Notes: generated by a model not told the origin, from the sequence alone. Shown: positions 46,090 to 57,502, counted from the first letter of the stretch. The stretch is 64,000 bases of DNA from Tupaia tana (GCA_026018925.1 JAKSZU010000004.1:37281233-37345232); one strand, 5' to 3'. Numbers and translations: made by a program.

Positions 46090-46344
46090 ATTTTTTTTGA
46101 GAGTTTTGTTTTGTTTTTGCTATAGGGTGCGTGCACTCACCAGAGAGACAGAGAAAAACAGAGAAACAGAAAGCAAGAAATCGTCCCCCAGGGGGAATGG
46201 CCATGCCACAGTCCCTTCTCCATTCTCCTCTCGAGATCTTAGGCACGCATGCACATGCGCCCGGTGTAAGTTTAAGCCACTTGAACCACGGTCGACTACA
46301 TGGGAGTCCAGCTACATAGCCATTACGTCGATTGCTGGTCCCTA
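46090..46344 (-). mobile_element. Long-form SINE
   Basis: Minus-strand copy, head complement 'gattgctggtcccta' at the right end. The region 3' of the B box is shortened by about 15 bp ('taagccacttgaaccacgg'). Confidence 0.94.
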
Positions 46345-47225
46345 AAAAAAAAAAAACATTAAATTTTTAAAAATTCTTCTCTAGTTCTACATTTCCTCTT
46401 TTTTCAGTAAGAGTGTTTCCTCTGTTTCAGTGAGTTGTAATTCTTTATTTTCCTCCTCTTTGAAACTGCTGATTCTCCTCATGACTTCAGTCTCCATTGC
46501 TTATCTTTCTCAATATAGGTTTATATTAAGCAGGACTCTCAGGTGATAACGAATTCCTTTAGCACTTATGTAGGTATGTGTAGATGGCTCTCTGGGCAAA
46601 GTTGGACCAATGGGTAACAAGCGTATCAGGAAATTTCTTGTCTTTAATGAGTGGCCAGCAAGTAGGGTTCTCCTGAGTGAGGAGAAGGATGACTAAAGAT
46701 TGCAGGTTTTTCAGCAGATGTAGTGAATGACCTTGTATAGATGACCTCAAGTGTGCTGCATAGGATCGAGTTGACATTTTAAGTCCCTCTGCATCCATGA
46801 GTTTTTGTGCAATGTTATCTTAAGTATATTGAGCAATGTCTATTTGATGGATAGCTAATTGTTTCACAGTGTTGCATCACTTCTGGTGATAGCACCCTTG
46901 CTTTCTTTAACAGCGTCTTGTCTATCTTTCCAATCATATTAGGGGAAATGTATGTGTGCATTAGTAAAAAAAAAAAAAGGGGGGGGGGCCTTACTGGGGT
47001 AGCTCATAAAATTATAGGAGGAACTGAACAACTGAGGGAAAGCAAAAAGCACTACATTCCAGGAAACTTGGCTACCAAAACCACATATTAAGAACTGTGT
47101 TTCTCCTGGCATGTCAGCTCTTTTTCTCTTACTAGTTTTTCTCCAGGTGTTCAGGAACGTGGACATTAGCATCCTCTAGCTCACATTATCACAACTTGAC
47201 TATCTACTCCTTCAAAAAACTTTCT
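46345..47225. other. Non-coding stretch, unidentified
   Basis: No recognised repeat. The minus strand at 46798-46559 has a 79-codon frame without repeats in it ('SQ', 'HWSNFAQRAIYTYLH' near its end). I do not recognise a protein, and it could be chance or an unrecognised retrocopy. Confidence 0.3.
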
Positions 47226-47482
47226 GGGGGCCAGTTCCATGGTCTAGTGTTTGTGGAATCCAAATCCCACTTGGTTGACCTCAGTTCAAGTTCCGGCCCA
47301 GCAACTTGAAAAACACATCTGGTATGTGTGCACGTATGCCCCAAATTCCAATGGGATGGAAAACGGAGGAGATAAGATTGGCATGACCACACCCTAATGG
47401 GGAATGATTTCTTCTTCTCTATCTCTGTCTCTGCCTTTCTCCAGGGAGCATACACACCCTCTGGCAATTAAAATCCAAACGA
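47226..47482 (+). mobile_element. Old-form tRNA-derived SINE
   Basis: Head 'gggggccagttccatggtct', B box 'gttcaagttcc', end 'ccctctggcaattaaaatcc'. Confidence 0.87.
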
Positions 47483-47693
47483 AACTTTCCAAGAAAGTCT
47501 CTGATTTGACCTGATTTGAATCATTTTTCACTCTTTGGACCAATCAATAAGGCCACTTAGATGGGGTGTCATGATGGATTTCTCGAAACCCAAACTTACG
47601 TCAGACACACTCACATGCCCACCACTGTGACAAACATGGGGAGGGATAAAGGCAAGTCTCTATGATAAATAACCCTTATGAGTTTCTGGAGAA

Positions 47694-47837
47694 GAGGGAA
47701 GAGTCTTCAAAAAGTCCATGAAAATGAATGTTATAAAAAAAAAACTATGCATGAATTTCAAAATTTCATTCAAACCATTTTTACACCAAAATAAACTCAT
47801 ACTTTATTTTCTCGTGAACTCTTTGAAGTCCTCTCAT
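47694..47837 (+). mobile_element. Mariner MITE (Hsmar2-like ends), copy 2
   Basis: 'gtcttcaaaaagtccatgaa', 'actatgcatgaatttcaaaa', 'ttttacaccaaaataaactc' and inverted right end 'ctcgtgaactctttgaag'. Confidence 0.85.
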
Positions 47838-47839
47838 AT

Positions 47840-48507
47840 ATACAGCCTATGTAATATATGAAAGTTACATAATACATAACATTACATAAGAAAACCATAT
47901 ATGGGTTCTTTTTTTTTCAACTTTCTCTTGTGTTAATTTTCTCTCCTCTTTGTGACACTGTTCTCATTGTCTTTTTTTTTCTCTCTAAAATATGTGCAGA
48001 TTTCCCCCAAACACTAAAATTAAAAGATAGTGAAAAAATGCAACTTTTATGGTGAGAATATAGTAGGGATTTTATTCCAAAACACATACATAACAGGTCA
48101 TCACAACTATAGCAACGTTGTGTCAGAAAAAAGTTCTAAATACCTGGTGACATCAGCAGTTAAGTGCTTGGCGGGGACTAGTCACAAGTACCATCGAAGA
48201 GCATAGTATGATCTGGGCACATGTCACCATCCTGGCCTGAACTTCTGGGCAATCCTTGTAATTTGACGCAAATCAGTAACTCATCCAACCTTTCCTACAG
48301 ATCTTTGATTTTCATTTCAGACTGGCAAAAAAAAAGTATTGCATTATCTTAGTGGCTAGAGACTCTCCTTTGTACTTAGCAAGCGAAGAGCAATATGAAG
48401 TGACAAAATTTGGGCCACCACCTAAAGTGCTGTCTTTGAGCACATTCCCCCCCCCCAAAAAAAAAAAAAAAAAACTTATGAGAAGAAATAGCTAGTACGC
48501 TTAATCT
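47840..48507. other. Non-coding stretch, possible antisense retrocopy
   Basis: The minus strand from about 48440 to 48060 reads like exonic or UTR sequence and includes an AATAAA at about 48079. No A tail or duplication supports a retrocopy, and I do not recognise the sequence. Confidence 0.3.
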
Positions 48508-48673
48508 TTTCTTTTCTTTATTTTAATTTGCCAGAGGACATATGTGCTTGCCAGAGAGAAACACAGAAAAAGAGAGAAAGTGAAAAAAAATCCCTCATGG
48601 GGAATGGTCACACCACAATCCTTGACCATGTGGGATCCGGCTCCTTTAACCACTAGGTTACAAGGCTGGCCTT
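48508..48673 (-). mobile_element. Old-form SINE, internally deleted
   Basis: Minus-strand: tail complement 'ctttattttaatttgcc', body 'tggtcacaccacaatcc', head complement 'ctaggttacaaggctggcc'. The part between body and B box is missing. Confidence 0.8.
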
Positions 48674-48987
48674 TACCTTCAGATTTTACATGAGCTTTTT
48701 TTTTCCTGTTTAGAACTCCCAAACTTCTTTTGGACTGCTACTCCAAACATATTCCATTTTTTCTCTGAATTCTAAAATTCCATCTCCAGAAGAAGACTTT
48801 CCCTAATTAACCTTATTTGGTTCTAATCATTTTCCACTTATCAGCATCTCAGAACTCTCTAACATGTTATGTTTTTTGCATGCATCACCTGGTCTTTCAT
48901 GAAGTTGTTCTTTGTGCATGTGACACAGCCTCCAGTGGGCTGCAAACATCCCTGATGCATCTGCCAATACTATGGTGATAATCATGG

Positions 48988-49292
48988 CAATACAGGAGTC
49001 CCTTCCTTCCCTGCAGGGGTTACGTTCCAAGATCCCCAGGGAATACCAGTACCAAACCCTACATGTACAGTACTATATTTTTCCTGTACATGCTTAAAGC
49101 TAAATTTATCACTAAAGCACAATAAGAAATGACTAACAAAAATAATAACATAGAAAAATTATAACAATACATTATAATAGAAGGTATGTGAATGTGGTCT
49201 TTCTCATTTTTGCTCTCTCGGAATATCTTACTGTACTGTACCATGGGTAACTGAAATCAGCAAAAGCTCCAATAAGGGGCAACTACTGTGCT
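48988..49292 (+). mobile_element. Tigger2/MER8-type MITE
   Basis: 'caggagtcccttccttccc' start, 'gttccaagatccccaggg', 'ctgtacatgcttaaagc', 'tatgtgaatgtggtctttc' and 'gtaactgaaatcagc' to 'aggggcaactactg'. It keeps both inverted ends, unlike the copy at 36 kb. Confidence 0.82.
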
Positions 49293-49424
49293 AAGAAGCT
49301 AACATGGAGACCTAATGATCCCCCAAACATAATGCTAAGTAATTTACTAGCAGGCTATGCTGAACACAGCTTGGCACAAATAAGTCATTAATACAGGCTG
49401 GTTATTGCTACTGCTTTTAGCTCT

Positions 49425-49582
49425 CTGAACTTCGGATTATTATCATCACTTCAGATAAGGAAACTGTGAGGCACAGAGCATTACATAACTTGGCCAGGGT
49501 CACAGCACTCATTAAGTGGCAGAGACAGATCCCAGTCTGTTTGACACCACTATCCATTCATGTTCTTAACCATTAGCAAAAA
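49425..49582 (-). mobile_element. MIR element
   Basis: 'gataaggaaactgtgaggc', 'acataacttggccagggtca', 'taagtggcagagacagatcc' and 'tgttcttaaccatt' follow reverse-complement MIR. Confidence 0.85.
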
Positions 49583-49596
49583 ATTTTTTTCTAAAT

Positions 49597-49632
<36 letters not shown>
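49597..49632. repeat. (AC)n microsatellite
   Basis: About 18 uninterrupted AC units. Confidence 0.98.
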
Positions 49633-49633
<1 letters not shown>

Positions 49634-49639
49634 TCAATC

Positions 49640-50640
49640 TGTTTTGTAATAATACCCCTGCAGTTTTCAGAGCAGAGGAAGTTGTACTCAAGGCAAATTT
49701 TACTTTGCAATTTATTCCCCTTGTAAAATTCAATTGGCTTAGAGATATAAGAAAAAAGTCACAAGTATTTGTATCTCCCTGGAGATTGTTATTTTGAAAT
49801 TTAGAGACCACTGAAATATGGGTCTGTAGGGAGAATGATGGGTTTTTTTTTTTTTAAACTTCTAAGTTGCTATGAAACTGAGTTTATGTTTTTTGTTTTT
49901 AACTATCAATATGCTACTTCAGAGACTTCCTTGGTTCTATTTTCCTTAGAACTCCTCAGCTATCAATACCCCTTATTTCCTGTAGTAGAAAGAGCTAGAC
50001 CATGTCAAGAGTTGAGTAATATTAAAAGTGCATGAGTATATTTATAACACAAATGATTAATACCAGTGGGAAAGGTCCAACCTTTATCAGGCTATGCATC
50101 TTACTCCTTACAGGTATTTGGAGTGCATTTTCATCTGATGCTCAGCCTTGCCGGGTAACGGGTAATGCTTTTTACTGGTCAGGTTACAAGACTATAGGGG
50201 GAGAAACGCCTGCCTCTGCTGTTGGCGAAGGTTCTAAACAGGCCATCTTCTTTCTCCCATTCCCCTTCCTACTTCCCGTCCTTCTCCCTCTCATAGGCCG
50301 CCTGGCCCTTTCTTTAGCTGTCTGAGGCCGCGAAGGGAACCTAGGATGGTGGGCTTCGAACGACTCCCAAGTGTCTGGGGAGCAGTCCGGTGACACTCTC
50401 TATTCAACCAGACCCGGTTCCATAACCCTTCCCACTTATCCAGATTCCATCCCTGGGAAACTGCAAAACCCTGGGCTCCGCCCACCCCTCCAGCCTCAAC
50501 CGGCACAAATTGCTTCCCTCCGGATTTCCACTGGGGTGAACCAAAGAGCTGGAAGGAGACTCCAGATGCAGGAGGCAAGTCGCTAAAAATGTGTCAATTA
50601 GAAGAAAGTCCGTTTCCTACAGGGACTGCGGTTGGCAGCT
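49640..50640. other. Repeat-poor upstream flank of the CpG island
   Basis: GC content rises from about 50,140 on. No SINE or LINE is recognised. Pyrimidine-rich DNA at 50240-50310 ('tcttctttctcccattcc'). Confidence 0.5.
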
Positions 50641-51070
50641 GCAGCCAGTCATTGGAGAAAGGCTCCCCACCTGGGGAAGCGAGGCGACTCACGCGTCGGC
50701 TCCGCGGGGAGAATGCGGTGTCGGCGAGACTCGAACCCAGTTGTCCAGGGGGGCCCCGCGGGTCCCGTCTGGGCCAGGCCGGCTGGCCCAGGTTGGAGTG
50801 GGAAGAGGCCGACGTGCACAGCTGTCTCGATCGGGCTAAGGCCTGCGCTCCCTGCCTGCTCCCCTCTCTCCCGCCTCCCGCCCCAGAAATGATCTCAAGC
50901 GTTGCCAGTTTGATTCCAGAGCCCCACTCGGGTGGGTTCTTTTGTTTCTTTGTTTTAATGACAGTTCCCAGCCCTACGGCATGTCATGCGCAATTAATTC
51001 CCCGGCTCTTGAAGGCAGCTGGGGTGAAATTTCTTCCGCATCATCCTTTTGGGGATAATTGTTTATGATG

Positions 51071-51078
51071 TGACGTCA
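51071..51078. promoter_or_regulatory. CRE palindrome (CREB/ATF site)
   Basis: Perfect TGACGTCA with intact CpG, inside the CpG island. It is the full 8-bp cAMP-response element, suggesting cAMP/CREB or ATF input to the promoter. Confidence 0.6.
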
Positions 51079-51375
51079 GCCGAATTGATTTTTCTCTCTT
51101 GAATGAGAGAGTCACAGATGTGTGCGGAGACCACAGACACTGACATTTGGAATTCCTTCAGGGCAAAAGGAGATTGGAAGGGACGCTTCAAAGTGTGTCG
51201 CTAAGACTTCCGGCTACCTCACGGGATTATTAAATTTTTCTTAAAAAAAAAAAAAAAAATCCCGTCCGCAGCGAGCCACTTAGGTGCTCCTTTGATGCCA
51301 GAATCCCGGTGAAGGTGGCAGCGCCTGATAGTTAATCTCGGGCGCCCAGCCGCGGCTATAGGCTTAAACAGACGC

Positions 51376-51391
51376 CGGGGAGGGGCGGGGC
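51376..51391 (+). promoter_or_regulatory. GC box (Sp1/KLF site)
   Basis: 'ggggaggggcggggc' about 150-400 bp upstream of the likely exon; a standard Sp1 motif. Confidence 0.6.
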
Positions 51392-51539
51392 AAGTGCGTC
51401 ACCAGGTGGGGAAGGGGCTGTGTTTGGTGGCCGGCGCGCGGCGGTGGGGGTGGAGGGGAATGGGGACGGGAAATAGGTTCTGTGTGCTCTCCGGGGGTAT
51501 TGTGTCAGGAGATGCAGGCTGGCTACCATGTGACGCGCT

Positions 51540-51796
51540 CCAGAGCTGAAGGGATTGGCGGAGGCAGCGCAGGCGGTGCAGCTCAGCCGGCCGGCTGTGC
51601 TCTCCCTTTCTCTCTCAGCATCTTCCCCACAGCATCCATGGCCTATCTTTCAGGTTAACACTTGTCTCCTTGGGCTTCAGCAGCGGACCGAGCGGATTTC
51701 AGCGGCGGCGCTGGGAGGACTTAGCTGGGACCTGGAATCCTCTCCTCCTGTGTTTTTTCAGACTCCTTGGAAATTAAGGAATGCAATTCTGCCACC
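51540..51796 (+). other. Likely 5' UTR of first exon(s), splice structure uncertain
   Basis: GC-rich, non-repeat sequence leading to the start codon. It contains acceptor-like sites: 'tctcccttt' then 'ctctctcag' ending at about 51619, and 'ctcctgtgttttttcag' ending at 51761. So either one long exon starts in the CpG island, or a short exon begins at 51762. A possible donor 'ttcaggttaac' lies at about 51650. The transcription start cannot be placed from sequence alone. Confidence 0.45.
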
Positions 51797-51806
51797 ATGA
51801 TGGAAG
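51797..51806 (+). CDS. Putative first coding exon: start codon and splice donor
   Basis: 'gccaccATGATGGAAG' is an optimal Kozak context for the ATG at 51797-51799, with a second ATG in frame directly after. The next bases 'GTAGGA' make a good 5' splice site, with the cut after 51806 in phase 1. The predicted N-terminus would be Met-Met-Glu plus the first base of the next codon. A CpG island lies upstream, and no second exon is found in the remaining 12 kb, which fits the long first intron common in developmental and neuronal genes. I do not recognise the gene from three residues. Reading through the donor gives a frame to 52033 that shows no family resemblance, so splicing is preferred. Alternative: the donor is fortuitous and the transcript is non-coding. 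Confidence 0.5.
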
Positions 51807-54800
51807 GTAGGATGCTTTCTGCTGGGGTTGACTGGCTTCCGGCATGGTTTGCACAGAACAGCGTTGAAGAATGTGTGCAGCCGGTGTTTGTGGCTGTTCT
51901 AGAACCTGGTCGCCAGGGTTTTGCAAGCAGAAATGCTGCAGTTTGCTTGCAGGGAACCAGAGCCCAGACGAATGGACTCAAACCACAGGGCTTTTGCCTA
52001 GTTCAGAACCCACAGAGCTCCCAGCTCCTTTAAGAGAGAAAAAGCTGAAGTGTCTGCAGGGAGCCGAGATAGAGCTAGGAAAGAGCTTGCAGAGCAAATA
52101 AGTTCAGAGAGAAGATAAGGGTTTTCTGTGCTGGGTTCCCGGGACTACACTGATTAAACATTTACAATGGAAACTTGTTTTCTGAAATTGACATTAGACA
52201 GGAGAGGTCATAGACAGAGTTATCCATACATTTTCAGTGAAGTGCTTAAAAAGGTAAAAATTCTCCTGAGATATTTTTATCTCTGCAATTGACATTCATA
52301 TTATTCTGGTGACGGATGAGGCAAATTTGGTCCATCAACTGTACTTCCACGGGGATGTCATTGCAACAGAATGAGCAGGGAAATATCTGGGCCTTTGGCT
52401 CCTGATTCAGGGTCTTATCATGGAGAGAAGAATTTTGTGTGCTTCCTAAATGCTTTCCCTGTGCAATGGTTCTTAGCGAAGCATCCAATGATTACTTGCT
52501 GATTATCTTTTGCATTTGATATTAAGTGTAAGGAGGAACTTTCCCTGGGGAAAGCTATTTAAACTGTATTTTTTCTACTAAATTATCCTTCTGAGTTGGA
52601 GTGATTGACAACCAAGACTGCCTCAAAAAAGCAGCGAGCCGATCTGGAAAGAAGCAGGCAGCCCTATGCTGGCTTTGATTTTCTGTCTTCACACTACAGG
52701 ATGGTGCAAAACTCCTGGCCTTTCCTAAGATGACAGGCAGAAATTTGTCCCCAGCCTGGATTTCACAATGCAGAATCCAGTGCATAATAGGTCTCAAATC
52801 AGCCATGAAAATGGCAGAGAGGCCACCTCTTAAGCCAAGGTCTACCCTACAGATTTCAAATGTTTCTTAGAAATTTATCAAAATGGGCTAAGAAGAGGAT
52901 GGTTAAAAAAAAAAAAAAGGCAATATATCCTGTACTTGTTTGGCAGAAATGAATTCCCTCTGCTCTCCCTGACATCATGTCAAACATTGTTAAGGTGATT
53001 TGGGGGAGTGAAGAATTCTAGAGTCAGAACCCACAGATTTTAGAAATAGCCTTAAAAAGAGAGATTAGGTATCATTTTGTTATGGAGACTGGTCTTGTTT
53101 ACAAAGGGCTCTCAAGCCAGTTCTTTAAATACAGGCCTAAATAAACGGAGATGGCAAATGCTCTAAGATTAAATCATTTTCATTCATTCAAAATGGATTT
53201 AATCTTTGAATAAGAAGGTCAGACTAACAGAACGAGTTATTACTTATTTGCTTTTCAATTAAAAGCTGATGTGAATTGTCCTTTTCAGAAAAAAAAAGAG
53301 TATCTGTTAGAAACACTGTATTTCTTCAGCTAAATTTCATGAAGCATTTCTTAAAAATGCATCTGTACACATTGTAATTAGATTTCAATCTTACATGGGA
53401 AACTAGAAGATCTTTCATGTTACTTCTTTCTCGCCTTGTAAACTATGGACCTAGTGTCTTCTTTGAAGGTAGTAGCATTTATTGATGCTTATTAATAATT
53501 CTCCTGGTAATATGGTCTATTGTGCCATCCCAGACTGTCCGTTCAAAGCCCTGTGATAAGCTTATCTGAGCTGCCTAAACTGAAATGAGAAGTGTAACAA
53601 AGACTTGTGTTGGAGCTGAATTAGCACTATGGGTCCACGTTTGCCAAATTTATCTAATGAGGGATGTTATCTTAGCACTGGTATGAATTAGAGGTGACAC
53701 TATGGATACGGTTGCCTTTATCAGATCCTTGCAGGAGAAATTAGACAATTAGACAGGTGTTCCCAATGGTTTAAACATTTAAATGAAACTAATATATTTT
53801 TTGCTACCCATAATTCCTTTGTAAATGCTTTTCAAGCTTCATTATCTTAATGGTTCCGTGACCTTAGAAACACAGGTAGGACCTTGACTAGAAATGAATT
53901 TGCCTATTTGTAACCTTCCAAATTACTAGCCAGTCTTATTGGCATACAAGTTCATGTTTCTGATTTTGCAGCTCAGAATTTCACCTCCAAATTACTCTTA
54001 CTGCGAAGGTGTGGGATAGCGGTTATTATTTACAGTTAGTACATGTTAGAGAAAGTGAAGTTATTTCCTCTAGCACAATAACCTTGGAAAGATAAGGAGA
54101 CCCTAAAAGGCCCCGTAGAATCCTACCATGAGACGTCAGTGGCTTCTGAGAATGTGCCACTAAACATTTGAAGAGTTAAAATGATGTCTGTTGTCAACTA
54201 GCACATGTGTCTCACAAACACACAGTCACACACATGCACCATCATCCACGCAAACACGTTACTAGAGAGGAAGAGAATGTATGTCAGTACTAAGTGTGTG
54301 TACATTTTTATATCGCTCGAGTGTTTTAATCTGCTCCTCAGCAAAGGTATAGCCATGGCAACTTTTTAAAGCTACTTCTTCACTTTGTGTCAGACAAGTA
54401 AACAAATATGCAGCAGAATGGCTCATAGTTTTATTTACTTTGCTCATTTCTGTGGAATGACCCTATTTCACAGAATGTATAAGCTCCATTCATTTTAATA
54501 TCTGTTGGAAATCCTGGTCATAGATGAAGAGTGTCTGAGGAATCCCTACTGATTCCAACTTCATGAACAGCAGCAAAATAATTCTGCAGGGACTTCAGGC
54601 AGGTTACCAGTAACTCCACGGTTCCTTTCGAATATTGTTATAACGAAAAACGTATTTTTTAAGAAACTTGATTCATCACTTCTCTATTCTTTATTTTTTG
54701 GCAGGGGTTGGTATTGAGTTCGTTTCTTTCTTGAAGAAAGCCACATGATGTGAAGCCTTATGTAGTATGAGTGTAAAAAGAAAGATGATGAGAGAAGGGA

Positions 54801-55216
54801 ATTATTTGCAACGAGGTGTGTATTGGCTAGGCTTTCAGTGTAGGCTGTGTGGTTAGGGCAGTAATTGAAGGATTTTTTTTTCATATATGAATGCATTGTA
54901 AAGTTTGAAAATGACATTTTGTTAAAGCTTCTCTTCCTAGGATAGGTGAAACTAAGTCAGAGTTTTGGGGAGATTGGTTTATCTGTGAGGCTGTCTGGAA
55001 AGTACTTTCCCTGTCCATGCACGATGAACTGAAGGTGCTTTGTATTTTTAGTTGCATACTCAGGCTCTCAGGTGCTGCTTTAGAAAAATAAGTTTCTGGA
55101 TGCCAATGTCTTCATGCTATATAACAATTTTAAAAAACAACAAGTTTATTTCTATTTTTAAGGGTTTCGTGGACTTGATTGCAATGTTCAGGGTGGTTTT
55201 AAAAATTTTAATATAT
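51807..55216 (+). other. SINE-free putative first intron, possible conserved elements
   Basis: 3.4 kb with no SINE, L1, MIR or DNA transposon I can recognise, in a window with on average one SINE every 1.2 kb. The parts at about 52,250-52,500 and 53,150-54,150 are complex, single-copy-looking DNA with homeobox-like AT motifs (TAATTAG-type, 'gtaattagattt'). It may hold enhancers. No coding exon is evident. Confidence 0.5.
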
Positions 55217-55487
55217 AGGGACCAGTAGATGGCATAATGGCTATGTTGCTGGATGCCCACGTAGTGGACTGCGGTTCGAGTCCCGGACCTAGTGGCTTAA
55301 ACTCACGCCAGGCGCACGTGTGTGCGTGCCCAAGATCCCAAAGGAGAATGGAGGAGAAGGGATTGTGGCATGCCCGCCCCTGCTCCAGGGGGTGATTTCT
55401 TGCTTTCTGTCTCTCTGTCTTTCTCTCTGTCTTTCTGCTGAGCTCATTATGCTCTATAGCAAAAATCTCTCCAAAATTAAAAGAAAA
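55217..55487 (+). mobile_element. Long-form tRNA-derived SINE
   Basis: Head 'gggaccagtagatggcataa', body and 'gctctatagcaaaaatctct'. Flanks 'aaattttaatatat' and 'aaatttaatatat'. First SINE after the SINE-free block. Confidence 0.94.
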
Positions 55488-55745
55488 AGGAAATTTAATA
55501 TATTTACAACCCACAATAATCTACAAATAAGTTTATTCTACATACAGTACTTTTTCTAAATTTCAAAAATAAAACAACAATGTTTTGAGGCAGAAAAATG
55601 GTAAGATGGAATTAAATCCAAGACCTTTTAAAAATAAAGCTTACATATTTTTCACTCTCTAAGAAATGTTCCTTTTTACTTCGTATCAGGGAGAGCATGT
55701 TAGTGTAACTGAAAAATAGGCTTCAGTGCCTTTGTTGCATATTCT

Positions 55746-55803
55746 TTTTTAAAAATTATTTATTTATTTATTCACTCATATATCTTAATTTGACCAGAGA
55801 GAG

Positions 55804-55849
<46 letters not shown>

Positions 55850-55953
55850 AAAGTGAGAAAGCAAGTCACCAGGTCTGGGACTCGAACCATGGTTGGTCAT
55901 GCGGGAGTGTCCAGTGCCTTAACCACCACACACCACACCACCTGCTGGTCCCC
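55746..55953 (-). mobile_element. Short-form SINE, outer unit of a three-SINE nest
   Basis: Minus-strand copy with (AG)n expansion at 55814-55846, B box complement 'gggactcgaaccatgg' and head complement 'ccacctgctggtcccc'. The head region has a 'cacacaccacacc' slippage. Confidence 0.92.
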
Positions 55954-55969
55954 TTGTTGTTGTTGTTGT

Positions 55970-56236
55970 TGTTTTTTTTTTTGGAGAGGTTTTTGCTATA
56001 GGGCACGTGTGCTTGCCGGACAGACAGAGAGAGACAGAGAGACAGAAAGCGAGAAATCACCCCCCAGGGGAGATGGCCACGTCGCGATCCCTTCTCCTCC
56101 ATTCTCCTCTCGGAATCTTGGGCATGCATGCACACACGCCTGGTGTGAGTTTTAAGCCACCGGGTCAGGGACTCAAACTGTGGTCGACTACGTGGGAGTC
56201 CAGCGACATAGCCATTACGCTAACTGCTGGTCCCTC
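55970..56236 (-). mobile_element. Young long-form SINE, middle unit of the nest
   Basis: Minus-strand copy with T-run at 55971-55981, intact body and head complement 'gctaactgctggtccc'. Preceded by a (TTG)n tract at 55953-55970. Confidence 0.95.
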
Positions 56237-56242
56237 TTCTTT

Positions 56243-56481
56243 TTTTTTTTAAAGAGAAATTTTTCCTATAGTGCTTGTGTACTCACCAGAGACAGAAAGT
56301 GAGAAATCACCCCCTGAGGGCGATGGCCACGCTGCAGTCCCTTCTCCTCCATTCTTCTCTTGGGATCTTGGGCACGCATGCACATGCGCCCAGTGTGGTT
56401 TAAGCCACTGGGTAGGACTCAAACCATGGTGGACTACATGGGAGTCCAGCGACGGAACAATTCCGCCATCTGCTGGTCCCC
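56243..56481 (-). mobile_element. Long-form SINE, third unit of the nest
   Basis: Minus-strand copy, internally shortened in the pyrimidine part, head complement 'gccatctgctggtcccc'. Its right flank 'ttgtcgcatattct' (56482-56495) pairs with 'ttgttgcatattct' (55732-55745) left of the first unit. Confidence 0.93.
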
Positions 56482-56495
56482 TTGTCGCATATTCT

Positions 56496-57502
56496 GTGTC
56501 TATTTTAATTATGAGTACTCAGAGCCATACTCATGAATGCCTTTTATGTCCAAAATCATTGTTTAGAAAACTTTGCATACATTTTAGATTAACTGAACTT
56601 CTACTGTTACAACAAAGTTTATAAATGGTAAGGGATTTTCTTTTTTCTATTTAGAATGGCGTTTTATAGTTTTTAGACATTTCTTTGATGTGATCAAAAA
56701 GAAACAAGCATCTTAAAGCTGGAGCAGTTCATCTTAAAGTTAGCCAAGAAATTTTAAGAGAAATGTTTCTAACTTTCCCACTGATTTCTTTCCCTTAAAT
56801 TACAAAATTACTTAAGAAATCTTATCATGCACATGAGATTCTAATATATGGTCCGTCACCTTGTTATTTCTTCTTTAGAGCTCTGTGTTAAAAAGAGCTT
56901 CTTTTGATGTATAACTTTTCATCCACTTCCAGGGGTTAACTAAATCTCTAGAAAGAATATGTAGTCTTTAAAAAAATAACTTAAATAAGCCAGCTAGAAG
57001 ACTCTGGATCATTCTTCTTACTGGATTTGGCACACATGTTATTCATGTTTCAAGTAAACAAGTTTCTGAAAGTTTATTTGTGAGCTGGTTACTTGGAACA
57101 TGACTTCCCATAGGAATAATGATATAAATGATGGTGACTGTCTCATCCTAGTCCATTGAAGATGATAAATCCACTATCTAGCTGAGCTGCTAAATATTTT
57201 CCTTGAAATATATAAAGAACAGTTCAGTTACCATAGTAATTAGTCAGAAGAGAATGATGACATTAAATGTGCTTTTAATTTCAAATATTGTTGTTTGAGA
57301 GAAGAAAGTCTAATTAGAGGGCAAGGAAAAGCTAGAGAGCAAATTGAAAGGTATTTCTAGAAATGATTTAGGTATTTGTAGAAGTTCTAAAGACTCATGA
57401 CATTGAATTTTTCAATTATGTTCAATTTTGCTTTCATGTTTTTGACTTGCCTTTTTTTTGCTCAATTGTATCATGAAAACAGCTGTTAAATCATGAATAA
57501 GG
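56496..57502. other. Non-coding stretch, nothing recognised
   Basis: AT-rich DNA free of SINEs; no confident repeat or exon. Confidence 0.4.

Larger units (their letters stand above)
50640..51740 (+). promoter_or_regulatory. CpG island and likely gene promoter
   Basis: The only GC- and CpG-rich unique DNA in the window, densest at about 50,670-50,900 ('gcgactcacgcgtcggctcc') and 51,290-51,480 ('gccggcgcgcggcggtgg'). CpGs inside young SINEs elsewhere do not explain it, since no SINE is present. Contains a CRE palindrome, a GC box and an ETS-like 'acttccgg' (51206-51213). No convincing TATA box, as expected for a CpG-island promoter. The open frame at 50589-51068 (159 codons) is probably a by-product of GC richness. 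Direction plus is inferred from the exon-like sequence at its right edge. Confidence 0.8.

Noticed and set aside
46559-46798. 79-codon minus-strand frame as a retrocopied gene
   Set aside because: No tail, no target duplication and no family resemblance seen; left as unidentified.
47980-48460. Antisense processed pseudogene
   Set aside because: It has an AATAAA on the minus strand, but no A tail, no duplication and no protein match.
50589-51068. 159-codon open frame in the CpG island
   Set aside because: GC-rich DNA gives long frames by chance. Two other frames are open over the same DNA, and there is no known domain and only a weak start context.
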